The position numbers and the translations under genes are program-made. A stretch of 64,000 bases of DNA, taken from the NCBI RefSeq assembly GCF_014596725.1, contig NZ_JACVEG010000001.1:806001-870000 (forward strand). Reading direction: 5' to 3'. The notes under the pieces were generated by a model. It was given only the letters and a program-made list of their open reading frames with translations, was not told where the DNA came from and ran no database searches. Below, piece after piece: positions 17,293 through 25,557 of this stretch (positions are counted from its first letter, which is position 1; every line of letters starts with the position of its first letter). The stretch comes from Vibrio sp. Y2-5 (GTDB taxonomy: Bacteria; Pseudomonadota; Gammaproteobacteria; Enterobacterales; Vibrionaceae).

Positions 17293-17976
17293 ATGAAAAA
17301 AGATGAGATAGCAGAGTTGACGAAAGAAGCGATTGAATTAGCCATTGATCAGCTCGTGACAAATGAATTAGTTAAAGAGATTCCTGTGGTGAATGTTGTG
17401 GTTAATCTGCTTAAGCTTGGAACAAATAGCATCCCAGATTACCTTTTTGCACGAAAACTAAATGTATTTCTAAATGATTTGGATTCTGTCCCAGAAAAAG
17501 AAAAAGTTAAGCTGAAGAACAAACTAGCGAGTAAAGAAAAAAATGTAGAAAGACTATATGAGCAATTGCTCAATTGTATTAACAAGCTATCTGATGAACG
17601 AAAAGCCAGTTTTATAGCCCGTGTTTTTCTTGGTTACATTAATGAAGTGGTTGATTTGAAAACTTTTAAACGTAGTTTAGAAGCAATAGATATGGTTTTC
17701 GTAGATGATTTGTATCTATTTGTCGATGAATGTGCAAAGAACGATGGAGCATTGCCAAGTAACCAAGAGATTTTTGACAATATGCCATCAATATTTAATA
17801 GTTCTTTAGCCATTGATAACGCTCAGACGATGTCTTCTCCTTATTCTAATTCTCAGTGTTCTAATTATCTAGGAACTCTATCAGCTAGAGATATTATCCA
17901 GAAAGAAGTTTCTCCTTTGGGGCTAAAGCTGCTTTCAGCTTATGAGTATGGTAATGACTTGCTGTGTAAAAGATAG
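17293..17976 (+). CDS. Orphan protein of unknown function, 227 residues
   Basis: The ATG has GGGGA seven bases upstream. A frame extended to 17260 would need a TTG inside the preceding gene. The first half is helical and partly hydrophobic (IPVVNVVVNLLKLGTNSIPD), followed by KLNVFLNDLDSVPEKEKVKL and further charged helices. The last 70 residues look low-complexity and polar. The early segment resembles a widespread unnamed family seen in accessory regions of many bacteria, but I cannot name it. A+T content is higher than in flanking backbone genes, consistent with recent acquisition. Confidence 0.6.
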   Translation: MKKDEIAELTKEAIELAIDQLVTNELVKEIPVVNVVVNLLKLGTNSIPDYLFARKLNVFLNDLDSVPEKEKVKLKNKLASKEKNVERLYEQLLNCINKLSDERKASFIARVFLGYINEVVDLKTFKRSLEAIDMVFVDDLYLFVDECAKNDGALPSNQEIFDNMPSIFNSSLAIDNAQTMSSPYSNSQCSNYLGTLSARDIIQKEVSPLGLKLLSAYEYGNDLLCKR

Positions 17977-18201
17977 GTTCTTCTGAGGATTATTGATATT
18001 CACACGAGGCCAACTCGCGCGAAATAAAAATTTTTCGGTGCTCTAAAGCACCACCGCCAAAACGCTAGTTAATATTCTTTTTGAAGCTCTTGAAGTAAAC
18101 GTGATGCGTAACGCAAGTGATTGCAGACATTTAGTTGATAGTATGATAAACGGTAACTCTATGATTATTAGCATTATAGCTGTTAAGTGTCAGGGGGATG
18201 T

Positions 18202-19002
18202 TTGAAAACACTGCTTAACTCACTACAAGAAAACACTATTAGTAGATTAAAAAATCCTCTTGTTGGAGCCTATGTATTTTCTTGGACTATTTGGAATATC
18301 ACTGATGTTATTGTTTTTTTGTTGAGCGATACCAATGGAAAAATTGCAATGGTCAAAGGGTCTACGTTTGAAGTTCATAATGATTTCTTAGTACCTCTAG
18401 GACTATGTTTTATTTATCTTGTTTTTGTCCCAGTACTTAACATGTGTTACGAAAGGATTGTCGATGGAGTCATTAATAAGCGACGTAATGCTTTCAAACA
18501 AAAGACTCTGCAAGATCATTACTATTCGGTAAAAAGAACTACTGTTGCTAAGTTAGATTCTGACGAAGAAGAAAATAGGAAATTACGAGATAGGCAGTTA
18601 GACAATTGGGTTGTTGAAAAGCAGAAAATGTCAGAAACGATCATTCAGTTTAGATCTGAGCACGCTGATAAAATGGCCAAAATTGACACTGAAGTAGCAA
18701 GTTACCGAGAGGAAATTCGACGCTTAAATGGAGATGTATATGATGTTACTACAGACGCGGAAACAATAAGGGCAGACCTAACACGTACCGTCAAAGAGAT
18801 AAGGGAGAGTATTGAGAAACTGAAAAATATCAAAACGCTACCTGTTGAAGCTTTAAGTATCAGTGACGAAATAATTCATTCCATTAATCGTTCTCGTAAA
18901 GTACTACAATTACCTTTAGAACTTCCAAGGCGAAGGAATTTTGAAGAGTATCCACAGTATCTAGAGCCTCCAATGGATTTTGATGATGATATTCCGTTCT
19001 GA
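18202..19002 (+). CDS. Two-helix membrane protein with cytoplasmic coiled coil, unknown function, 266 residues
   Basis: The likely start is TTG at 18202, eight bases after an AGGGGG ribosome-binding site. An upstream GTG would place that site inside the coding region. There are two membrane helices, at about residues 20-40 (VGAYVFSWTIWNITDVIVF) and 62-84 (VPLGLCFIYLVFVPVLNM). A long charged coiled coil of about 130 residues follows, then a proline-rich acidic tail. The opening pattern (short helix, 'RLKNPLVGAYVFSWTIWN') is shared by unnamed membrane proteins common in accessory regions. Function is unknown. Codon use is AT-rich. Confidence 0.6.
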   Translation: MKTLLNSLQENTISRLKNPLVGAYVFSWTIWNITDVIVFLLSDTNGKIAMVKGSTFEVHNDFLVPLGLCFIYLVFVPVLNMCYERIVDGVINKRRNAFKQKTLQDHYYSVKRTTVAKLDSDEEENRKLRDRQLDNWVVEKQKMSETIIQFRSEHADKMAKIDTEVASYREEIRRLNGDVYDVTTDAETIRADLTRTVKEIRESIEKLKNIKTLPVEALSISDEIIHSINRSRKVLQLPLELPRRRNFEEYPQYLEPPMDFDDDIPF

Positions 19003-19015
19003 GATCACGTAGAAA

Positions 19016-19043
19016 CCCCAAGCCAATGCTTGGGGCTTCTCTT
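19016..19043. terminator. Bidirectional terminator between two orphan genes
   Basis: CCCCAAGC and GCTTGGGG pair perfectly over CAAT, followed by CTTCTCTTT on the plus strand and by TTTCT on the minus strand. It serves the convergent genes on both sides. Confidence 0.75.
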
Positions 19044-19049
19044 TCCATC

Positions 19050-19265
19050 CTACCTACGTAGCAACATCGCTTGCTCAGCACACATAGCTAATTGAGATAG
19101 GGCAGTATCGGCAACGTTCGTAAAGTAACCCGGCTCTTTTAGTAACTTCGGAATATCCTCAGTGCGGAACACTACACAGTCTTCAGGAATGGGTTCCATT
19201 GATACAACATGACCCTTTTCCATGCTCATCAAAACACGCATGCTGCTTGGTGGCATTAAAGGCAT
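19050..19265 (-). CDS. Hypothetical protein, 71 residues, probably the 3' part of a frameshifted gene
   Basis: The reading frame has ordinary protein composition (MRVLMSMEKGHVVSMEPIPE, then DCVVFRTEDIPKLLKEPGYF). It stays open and protein-like for about 30 codons upstream of its first ATG (for example CDDVLWKHWTKQNTPNEI), where no usable start codon exists. An ATG at 19375 in another frame gives MKRAILDLG before running into a short end. A single missing base near 19350 would join the two into one protein of about 108 residues. No family is recognised. It ends at a good terminator. Confidence 0.45.
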   Translation of the reverse strand: MPLMPPSSMRVLMSMEKGHVVSMEPIPEDCVVFRTEDIPKLLKEPGYFTNVADTALSQLAMCAEQAMLLRR

Positions 19266-19375
19266 TATTTCGTTGGGTGTGTTTTGCTTTGTCCAGTGCT
19301 TCCATAGGACATCATCACATTCATTTTGGTATTGAAGTCTTTCTTGATTCCTAAATCAAGGATAGCTCTCTTCAT
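19265..19375 (-). pseudogene. Out-of-frame 5' part of the frameshifted orphan gene
   Basis: An ATG at 19375 starts a 36-codon frame whose first nine codons (MKRAILDLG) look like a normal N-terminus. The rest is better explained by the other frame, which continues into the 71-residue ORF. Its stop overlaps the next ATG as TAATG. Either a frameshift mutation or a coupled short leader ORF is possible. I favour the frameshift. Confidence 0.35.
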
Positions 19376-19535
19376 AAAGTAAAATCAGCTTAAAAAGAAC
19401 GCTTTTTAGGCTAGAAAAATTTCTACGACTCAGATCATAAAATAATCTCCACATCAAGTACTTAAGTGATTTATTGGTATATTGTTCCATAAAATCCAAA
19501 TCAATAGACGTAGTAATTTGAAGGAAGGAACGCGT

Positions 19536-20486
19536 ATGACTGAATTAAATCGTAGAATTGTACATGCCTTGTATTTAGATGACTGGCAGTACGAAGGTGG
19601 TAATCGTGCTACGTTGCTAAGGAGCTCAGTACGAGTAAAACCTGATGAATATGAAGTTGAAATGAGAGATCATATTTTCTGTCCAGAGTGTTTTACTAAT
19701 TTAATACGTGTCCCCCAGGATAAAGACCATACAACATCTAGTATGGAAGCTCATTTTCGTCATCTTGGCCGATATAGTGGCGTTAAATGCCACTTAAGAT
19801 CTGGTAAAAAAGCACCTGGCAAAAAATACACTAGTTTCGAATCAGTTACTCAAGCAATAGATAATGAAGAATTGGTTATTGTTAGTGGATTTATGAAAGA
19901 CAAGCCAGAACAGCGTCCAGTTGGTACTCCTACTCCATTTGATGAAGCTCAGATTGAAGACGTTGATGGTCCTGAAGCTGAAGTACCTCTTGGTGTTCAC
20001 GATGGTGAGACATTTAAAGTGCCTAGCAAAATCACTTCTCTGAGAGGGATCTGCCGAGACTTCGATAAAAACTACTATAGATACTATTTTTTACCGGGGT
20101 ATCAACATGCAATAGCCTTAACCTCATTGTTGCACGATGTAGCAGGTGTGACTAAAGAAGATACTAAACCTAAATTGTATTTTGCGAAGTTAAGGAATTC
20201 CGTCCATCACGGTAATCCACCAAAAGATAGTAATATTCGAATGACCTACTTAGACAAATCTCCGACCGTTAAAGACTTCTGTATTAAAACGCCACACTGG
20301 TTACAGCATGAACATGGTATAGGAAATAATACAGAAGGGCGTTATGTACTTATTTACGGAAAGGTTACAGAGAACGGTATAGGTCTGTGTTTTGAAGATC
20401 TAGGATGGGGTGAGTTAGCTCTAGTTCCAGAGAAATACAACTACCTGATAGAGGATGTATATGCTGCTGCTCACGCCGAAGATTAG
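19536..20486 (+). CDS. Orphan protein with CoiA-like Cys/His N-terminus, 316 residues
   Basis: The ATG at 19536 has AAGGAAGG nine bases upstream. Near residues 45-85 there is a metal-binding pattern, FCPECFTNLIRV then HFRHLGRYSGVKCHL. This is like the zinc-finger segment at the N-terminus of CoiA-type and other accessory nuclease-related proteins. I do not see a nuclease motif (no PD-(D/E)xK that I can support). The C-terminal half (from about RDFDKNYYRYYFLPGYQHAI) is not recognised and resembles a beta-rich binding domain. It is the last gene of the accessory patch and has an AT-rich composition. Role unknown; a defence or DNA-transfer role is only a guess. Confidence 0.6.
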   Translation: MTELNRRIVHALYLDDWQYEGGNRATLLRSSVRVKPDEYEVEMRDHIFCPECFTNLIRVPQDKDHTTSSMEAHFRHLGRYSGVKCHLRSGKKAPGKKYTSFESVTQAIDNEELVIVSGFMKDKPEQRPVGTPTPFDEAQIEDVDGPEAEVPLGVHDGETFKVPSKITSLRGICRDFDKNYYRYYFLPGYQHAIALTSLLHDVAGVTKEDTKPKLYFAKLRNSVHHGNPPKDSNIRMTYLDKSPTVKDFCIKTPHWLQHEHGIGNNTEGRYVLIYGKVTENGIGLCFEDLGWGELALVPEKYNYLIEDVYAAAHAED

Positions 20487-20619
20487 GAAAATGAGGGCAA
20501 TATAAACTACTGTATAATACCACCTTTATACCACCCTAATTACACCCATAAACTAGTCAAGTATTCTAAGTGTTTGTAATTGAAGGTTAAAATGGCTTTT
20601 TTCGGCTTTTAAAACGGTG
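20487..20619. other. Right edge of the accessory patch
   Basis: A short AT-rich spacer between the last orphan gene and the rplY terminator. I looked for an attachment-site repeat matching the left edge and found none. Confidence 0.3.
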
Positions 20620-20657
20620 AAACCCCGATGTTGGTAGCATCGGGGTTTCGAATTTTT
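20620..20657. terminator. Strong terminator beyond rplY
   Basis: AACCCCGATG and CATCGGGGTT form a perfect GC-rich stem, with ATTTTT shortly after on the plus strand and TTTT on the minus strand side. It can end the orphan gene (plus) and rplY (minus). Confidence 0.75.
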
Positions 20658-20736
20658 AGACTTATCAGATGGTAAGGCTGATTTATCTTATATATGCAAA
20701 AGGTGGATTCTATCCAGCTAATTCCTTGGTGGGGAA

Positions 20737-21015
20737 TTAGATACGGATGAAGTCCATGTGCTCAACTTTTGGCTTAAACACGTGACGTTGTACGTCTTGT
20801 GGCTTAACCTTAACTTCAGCACCATCAATCACTAGAACGATACCTTCGTAGAACTCAGGTTTGTCCATTTGGTTAATCACTTCGTCGTGGTTTAGAGTGA
20901 TTGATACAGGCGCTGCCTCACCACCGTAAACGATAGCAGGGAATAGGCCAGCGTGACGTAGGCGGCGGCTCGCACCTTTACCTAGTTCAGTACGTACTAC
21001 TGCTTCAAATTTCAT
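20737..21015 (-). CDS. rplY: 50S ribosomal protein L25, 92 residues
   Basis: A short-form L25 (no CTC extension) that binds 5S rRNA in the large subunit. The start [20 protein letters not shown] and the end [12 protein letters not shown] match gammaproteobacterial L25 closely. The length equals that of the E. coli protein (94) within two residues. The ATG at 21015 has a GAGAG site. A longer frame reaches into a hairpin-rich leader and is not coding. Its position next to radD, rsuA and bcr repeats the E. coli order. The leader contains two strong hairpins (separate entry). Confidence 0.95.
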   Translation of the reverse strand: MKFEAVVRTELGKGASRRLRHAGLFPAIVYGGEAAPVSITLNHDEVINQMDKPEFYEGIVLVIDGAEVKVKPQDVQRHVFKPKVEHMDFIRI

Positions 21016-21050
21016 AGTATTTACTCTCAAAATTAGTAAAAATTGGATGC

Positions 21051-21112
21051 ACAACACAATGCGACCTTGTGTTGTAATAACGTTTGATAAATCAAGTGTG
21101 TCTATCAAAACG
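21051..21112 (-). promoter_or_regulatory. rplY 5' leader with two stem-loops (L25 autoregulation candidate)
   Basis: ACAACACAA pairs perfectly with TTGTGTTGT (21051-21075). TTTGATA pairs with TATCAAA (21083-21109), extended by CG/CG. Both lie 35-100 bases upstream of the rplY start on the transcript. Autogenous control of rplY by L25 binding to its leader is known in gammaproteobacteria, and this pair of hairpins is the natural candidate here. Confidence 0.6.
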
Positions 21113-21209
21113 AGCGCGGATACTATCATTCAATCAGGGATGTAGCAATAAAAATGTCGTGATGAAGGTGAATCTTATCCATATGTATCCCTTATTGAGC
21201 AAGGATTCA

Positions 21210-22583
21210 TCAAGCTGTTGTTACAGGTAGAGTTAATGTTGCCTTTAAGCCGCCTAATTGCCCTTTTGAAAGCGACAATTTTCCTCGGTAACTGTGTGCC
21301 ATTTCGCTCACGATATTGAGCCCTAAACCTGTTCCCGGTACGGTTTCATCTAAACGAATCCCGCGCTTTATCGCATGCTCTATATCTTCTTCACTGATAC
21401 CCGCACCATCATCTTCCACACAGATATTGATTCGTTCTTTGCCTTCAGCAACGCTGTAAACCCTTATTAGTGAATTTGCCCACTTGTAACTGTTCTCGAG
21501 CAGGTTGCCGATCATTTCATCGAAATCTGTCGGTTCTACCGCAACGGAGAGGTTTGAGTCTAATTCATTGACCAATGTGATTTCACGTGCGGCATAAACT
21601 TTATCAAAGGCCATTGAAATAGCATCCACTCGTTCGCAGGCTGAGGTTTTCACTGCGAGAATGTTCGCAGAGCCTGCCATACGTGCTCGGCCGAGATGGT
21701 AATCTATATGTTGCTGAATTTGCTCGATAGGTTCCTGTAGCTTTTCTTTGTTCTCTTCACTCAGAGTTGCTACTTCGTTTCTAAGTACTGAAAGCGGAGT
21801 TTTTAGAGCATGTGATAGGTTACCTGCATGGTTGCGAGCGCGTTCTAACAGCTCTTGATAGTGGAACAGCAGTGCGTTGAGGTCTTTAACTAATGGGTAA
21901 ACTTCTTTCGGGTAATTTTCATTGAGGCCGGACCGTTCACCTTTGCGCAGCAAAGCGAGCTCATTTTGCATTTTTCTTAGTGGCCAAAGCGACCAGGAAA
22001 TCTGTGCACTTATCAGTATTAAAACACCGGAAAAGAGCAGGGCAAGAATGATCCAAAGTTGACCAATCACTTGCTTGAGCGTCTGCTGAATAGGGGATTC
22101 ATCCATACCGACGATGATGTGGATCGGGCGAGAGTATTCAGGCAAATAGATATTTTGAGTGAGAACAACTAAGTTTTCGTCTTTTGCTCCCTTATAAAGG
22201 GTTTTGTGACCGTGCTGCTCGGAAACCAGTGTTTTGTCCCAGAGTGATCTGGAGCGAATGGAGTTTTCGCTACCATTTTCATCAATAGTCATAGACCAAT
22301 AAACACCACTGTAGGGTTGGTTGAATCTGGGATCGGAAAGACGGCGGCTAAGACTAAGTCTGCCGTTACTATCTGCTTCCAAATTAGCTGTGAGTTCATC
22401 CATTGAAAGACGCAACTGACTTTGGGCATCTTCAACCAAGTAGTCTTTTACCATACTAGGGATAAGATAACCGGCAGCAAGTATCATGGCGCTCAGCCAC
22501 AGAATGGCAGCCAGCAGTAAGCGGTTTTTAATACTGAGATGTTTTAACGGTGTGTATCTTAACGAAAAGTGTCTATTGGGCAT
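21210..22583 (-). CDS. Two-component sensor histidine kinase, PhoQ-like, 457 residues
   Basis: An inner-membrane sensor kinase. Membrane helices lie near residues 19-42 and 172-195, flanking a periplasmic sensor of about 130 residues. The dimerisation helix has the phosphorylated histidine in NLSHALKTPLS. The ATP-binding domain shows LLENSYKWAN, DDGAGIS and TGLGLNIV. It overlaps the response regulator gene by 11 bases, so the two form one operon. The pair resembles the Vibrio CarRS/VprAB system, which controls lipid A modification and polymyxin resistance in V. cholerae. That assignment is from memory of the sequence family and not certain. Confidence 0.9.
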   Translation of the reverse strand: MPNRHFSLRYTPLKHLSIKNRLLLAAILWLSAMILAAGYLIPSMVKDYLVEDAQSQLRLSMDELTANLEADSNGRLSLSRRLSDPRFNQPYSGVYWSMTIDENGSENSIRSRSLWDKTLVSEQHGHKTLYKGAKDENLVVLTQNIYLPEYSRPIHIIVGMDESPIQQTLKQVIGQLWIILALLFSGVLILISAQISWSLWPLRKMQNELALLRKGERSGLNENYPKEVYPLVKDLNALLFHYQELLERARNHAGNLSHALKTPLSVLRNEVATLSEENKEKLQEPIEQIQQHIDYHLGRARMAGSANILAVKTSACERVDAISMAFDKVYAAREITLVNELDSNLSVAVEPTDFDEMIGNLLENSYKWANSLIRVYSVAEGKERINICVEDDGAGISEEDIEHAIKRGIRLDETVPGTGLGLNIVSEMAHSYRGKLSLSKGQLGGLKATLTLPVTTA

Positions 22584-23232
22584 GCAGTTGATACCCCAAA
22601 CCTCTCACTGTTTTGATGACATCCGGTGCTACTTTTTTGCGAATACGGCCAATGAACACTTCTATTGTGTTGGAGTCTCGGTCGAAATCTTGTTTGTAGA
22701 TATGTTCAACCAGTTCACTGCGTGAAATCACCTTATCCGGATTATGCATGAAATAAGCGATGACTTTGTATTCCAGTGCCGTAAGGTTTAGCGGTTGGTC
22801 TTTCCACATTACAACGGAGCTTCTGGTGTCGAGGCTGAGGTTGCCAACCTGTAAAACGGGCGATGCGTTACCGGAAGCTCGGCGTAATTGGGAACGAATA
22901 CGCGCGATCAGTTCAACCAGTTCAAAAGGTTTGGTTAGGTAATCATCAGCACCTGCGTTTAAGCCTTCAACGCGTTGTGTCAGTGTATCGCGGGCACTGA
23001 GTATGATCACTGGTGTATTGATTTGCTCATCACGCAGGTTATTCAGTACCGATATACCGTCTAGTTTAGGCAAACCTAAGTCAAGAACGATACAATCCCA
23101 TTCCTCGGTTGTTGCTCTGTATAGTGCGTCTTCGCCGTCAAAAGAAGCTTCTGGCACCCAGCCAGCGTCCTCTAACGCCGCTATAATTTGTTCACTGAGT
23201 TTGTGGTCGTCTTCAACTACAAGAATCTTCAT
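22573..23232 (-). CDS. OmpR/PhoP-family response regulator, 219 residues
   Basis: The receiver domain (residues 1-115) has the acidic pocket ED7-D8-D9, phospho-acceptor Asp51 in IVLDLGLPKLDG, a conserved Thr/Ser and Lys (YLTKPFE). The C-terminal winged helix (about 125-218) has the TALEYKVIAYFM and GRIRKKV...TVRGLGY signatures. It is the partner of the downstream kinase and sits between it and a PepSY gene, overlapping the PepSY gene by four bases (ATGA). It resembles V. cholerae CarR/VprA. The gene order PepSY - regulator - kinase suggests one unit. Confidence 0.93.
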   Translation of the reverse strand: MKILVVEDDHKLSEQIIAALEDAGWVPEASFDGEDALYRATTEEWDCIVLDLGLPKLDGISVLNNLRDEQINTPVIILSARDTLTQRVEGLNAGADDYLTKPFELVELIARIRSQLRRASGNASPVLQVGNLSLDTRSSVVMWKDQPLNLTALEYKVIAYFMHNPDKVISRSELVEHIYKQDFDRDSNTIEVFIGRIRKKVAPDVIKTVRGLGYQLHAQ

Positions 23233-23645
23233 TGTGCGTCTCTGTTTTTAATTATGCTAAGCACGTCTCTGCCTTTGATAGACATTAGCTCAAGAGTTGT
23301 TGCGTTGTACTCAACACGTATCACTTTATCTTCATGAACTAATTTTAAATCGTAAATCCATTCAGAGTCATCTTCTTCAAGTTCGACTTTAATAAGACGG
23401 CCATTAAGTTGATTGTCTATTGCTGCGTAGAGCTCTGAAAAAGGTTTGATCAGTCCTTTTTGAACGGCGTCATACACTTCATCCTGATCTTCATCGATTT
23501 TGACTTGAGTCCCTTCTTTATAGGTATCCTGAATGGGATCATTAAGCGCAGGTTGCTCGGCAAAGGCTAGTGAGGTTGCCCCTATAGAACACAAGCCTGC
23601 CAGAAGAGCAATCAAAGAAGCGGTATGGAGTTTTGAGTTAAGCAT
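23229..23645 (-). CDS. Exported PepSY-domain protein, 138 residues
   Basis: A signal peptide (about residues 1-29, ending SLAFA) is followed by one PepSY-type domain, with the typical segments AVQKGLIKPFSELYAAI, GRLIKVELEEDDSEWIYDLKL and VEYNATTLELMSI. PepSY domains are periplasmic and often inhibit proteases or modulate sensors. The gene is first in the operon with the two-component pair, which suggests it tunes the kinase from the periplasm. This is an inference from order. Confidence 0.88.
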   Translation of the reverse strand: MLNSKLHTASLIALLAGLCSIGATSLAFAEQPALNDPIQDTYKEGTQVKIDEDQDEVYDAVQKGLIKPFSELYAAIDNQLNGRLIKVELEEDDSEWIYDLKLVHEDKVIRVEYNATTLELMSIKGRDVLSIIKNRDAQ

Positions 23646-23734
23646 GTGAAGCGTCCGTTACGTCATGATTGGTGCAGTATAAAAATCGCAATATGAATAG
23701 GATGTGAATTCTATCGTCCTGAAAGACCGAGAAG

Positions 23735-25471
23735 TTACACTAGCTCATCTGCGAATATTTTGTCGCGCATTTTCCAGAATCGGCCAGATTTTCTGGCAAT
23801 CACAAATTGTGGTGGACGGAAACGATGTTGATTATCGACCACTTTTGATGGTGAAGCCTCTTCGAAAGGACGGTGTCTGTCTGCTAAATGAGGGCGGACA
23901 AAACGTTCTTTAAACACGGCTTTCTGTTTGGGAGTGGTCAATGCCCAGAACTCATGAACCTGCGCATTATTGTCACCAATATAAGTCACTTTTAACTGCG
24001 ATTTGCCTTTGTCATCTTTGTGAACGTTTAAGGTCATGTTTAAACATTCGAACACCAAGGCATCTTTAAGATTCAATGCTTCTTTAAGTTTCTTATCTGG
24101 GTCAACCAAAGTGGCATCACACTCGTGGCAGATGCGTGCTGCGATATCGTTGTCTGCTCCGCACTCACCACAATACTTGGCTCTGAAACGGTATCCACAA
24201 TGTTCGCGCTCGTTGGTTTCTTCATCGGTGAAGTAGCCTTGGCATTTTCGCCCGTAGTGCTCGATAAGAAAGCCGTTTGCATCAAGTTTGCCCCAGAAGT
24301 TATTGTTGAATCCGCAGGCAGGACAGGGAATCGTAATGATTTCGCTGGTGGAGTCAGGCTTAGGGTCGCCGACTTCGGGTTGATAAAGGTCGTAGGTATT
24401 ACCTGCATAATCGAGCACGAGACACTCGTCTTTTCCTTCAGATAAACGAAGCCCACGCCCCACAATTTGTTGGTACAAACTGACGGATTCTGTCGGTCTC
24501 AGAATGGCAATCAAGTCGACATGCGGTGCGTCAAACCCTGTTGTCAGTACTGACACGTTGACCAGATACTTAATTTCACGCTGCTTAAATGCTTGAATAA
24601 TACGGTCACGTTCTGGTGAAGGGGTATCACCGATCACTAGCGCTGAATGCTCTTCAGGCAATAACTCCATGATTTCTTGCGCGTGACGCACAGTGGCAGC
24701 AAAAATCATCACACCTTGTTTGTCTTTAGAAAGCTCAATGATTTGAGTCACAATCTGCGGCGTTGCACGCTTGGATTGCTCGATGACTAAATCCAGTTCA
24801 GATTCTTTGTATCGTCCAGTATTAGCAGGTTTGAGTTGAGAAAAGTCATAGCTGAGAACGGGCGCGTCAATTAAGCGTGCATGAGTTAAGAACCCTTCAT
24901 CCAACAAGTACTGAATAGGCAGTTCGAAGATGCAGTCACGAAAGAAACGAGTCTCTTCGCTGCGCACGAGTCCGCGAGTGTGATACTGATAAATCCAACC
25001 CATGCCTAATCGGTAAGGCGTTGCGGTTAATCCAAGAACTTTCATGCCCGGATTCAGTTCCAACAGATGGGAAATTACCTTTTGATAACTGCTGTTTTTA
25101 TCGTCAGGAACGCGGTGGCATTCGTCAATAACCAGCAGAGAAAACTGGTTTTTAAATGAATCCAAATTGCGCACTACAGACTGAACCGATGCAAATACTA
25201 CTTGTTGATCCGTTTCTTTTCGCCCTAGACCTGCCGAGAAAATGGATCCTGTTAAACCGTAACCTTCATACTTGGCATGGTTTTGTTCTACCAACTCTTT
25301 TACGTGAGCGAGCACCAGAACGCGTCCTTTCGCTAATCTTGCCAATTCTGCAATGACCAAGCTTTTGCCCGCACCTGTTGGCAGCACTATAACTGCAGGT
25401 GTGGAATGCTTGCGAAAGTAGTGAATAACAGCTTTCACTGAGTCAGCTTGATAAGGGCGAAGTGTATACAT
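23735..25471 (-). CDS. radD: DEAD/DEAH-box DNA repair helicase RadD (YejH), 578 residues
   Basis: A superfamily-2 helicase. It has motif I PTGAGKSLVIAEL, motif II VIDECHR, motif III LGLTATPYRLG and motif VI QIVGRGLRLSEGK. A C-terminal cysteine-rich zinc region holds PCPACGF, GRKCQGY, KYCGECGAD and RICHECDA. Length and layout match E. coli RadD (586 residues), which aids double-strand-break repair and stimulates RecA strand exchange. It is divergent from rsuA and near rplY, the same order as in E. coli. Confidence 0.94.
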   Translation of the reverse strand: MYTLRPYQADSVKAVIHYFRKHSTPAVIVLPTGAGKSLVIAELARLAKGRVLVLAHVKELVEQNHAKYEGYGLTGSIFSAGLGRKETDQQVVFASVQSVVRNLDSFKNQFSLLVIDECHRVPDDKNSSYQKVISHLLELNPGMKVLGLTATPYRLGMGWIYQYHTRGLVRSEETRFFRDCIFELPIQYLLDEGFLTHARLIDAPVLSYDFSQLKPANTGRYKESELDLVIEQSKRATPQIVTQIIELSKDKQGVMIFAATVRHAQEIMELLPEEHSALVIGDTPSPERDRIIQAFKQREIKYLVNVSVLTTGFDAPHVDLIAILRPTESVSLYQQIVGRGLRLSEGKDECLVLDYAGNTYDLYQPEVGDPKPDSTSEIITIPCPACGFNNNFWGKLDANGFLIEHYGRKCQGYFTDEETNEREHCGYRFRAKYCGECGADNDIAARICHECDATLVDPDKKLKEALNLKDALVFECLNMTLNVHKDDKGKSQLKVTYIGDNNAQVHEFWALTTPKQKAVFKERFVRPHLADRHRPFEEASPSKVVDNQHRFRPPQFVIARKSGRFWKMRDKIFADELV

Positions 25472-25524
25472 GCAAATGGGCGAATAATTCTGTGAAATAG
25501 CTCAACTAATTTGAGTGACTTGCG

Positions 25525-25530
25525 TATAAT
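25525..25530 (+). promoter_or_regulatory. Probable rsuA promoter -10 element
   Basis: A perfect TATAAT lies 28 bases before the rsuA start, in the short divergent gap with radD. A matching -35 is weak, but an upstream TG (TGCGTATAAT) is present. It is the only good -10 in the gap. Confidence 0.5.
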
Positions 25531-25557
25531 ACCCGACTTCAAGCAGATGAGGTATTC

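Noticed and set aside
16749..20620. Integrase, attachment repeats or an integrative element at the orphan patch
   Set aside because: No recombinase, transposase or matching flanking repeats were seen, so only accessory cargo is claimed.
20718..20740. CTAATTCC/GGAATTAG stem overlapping the rplY stop
   Set aside because: AT-rich and lacking a U-run; the GC-rich stem at 20620 is the better terminator.
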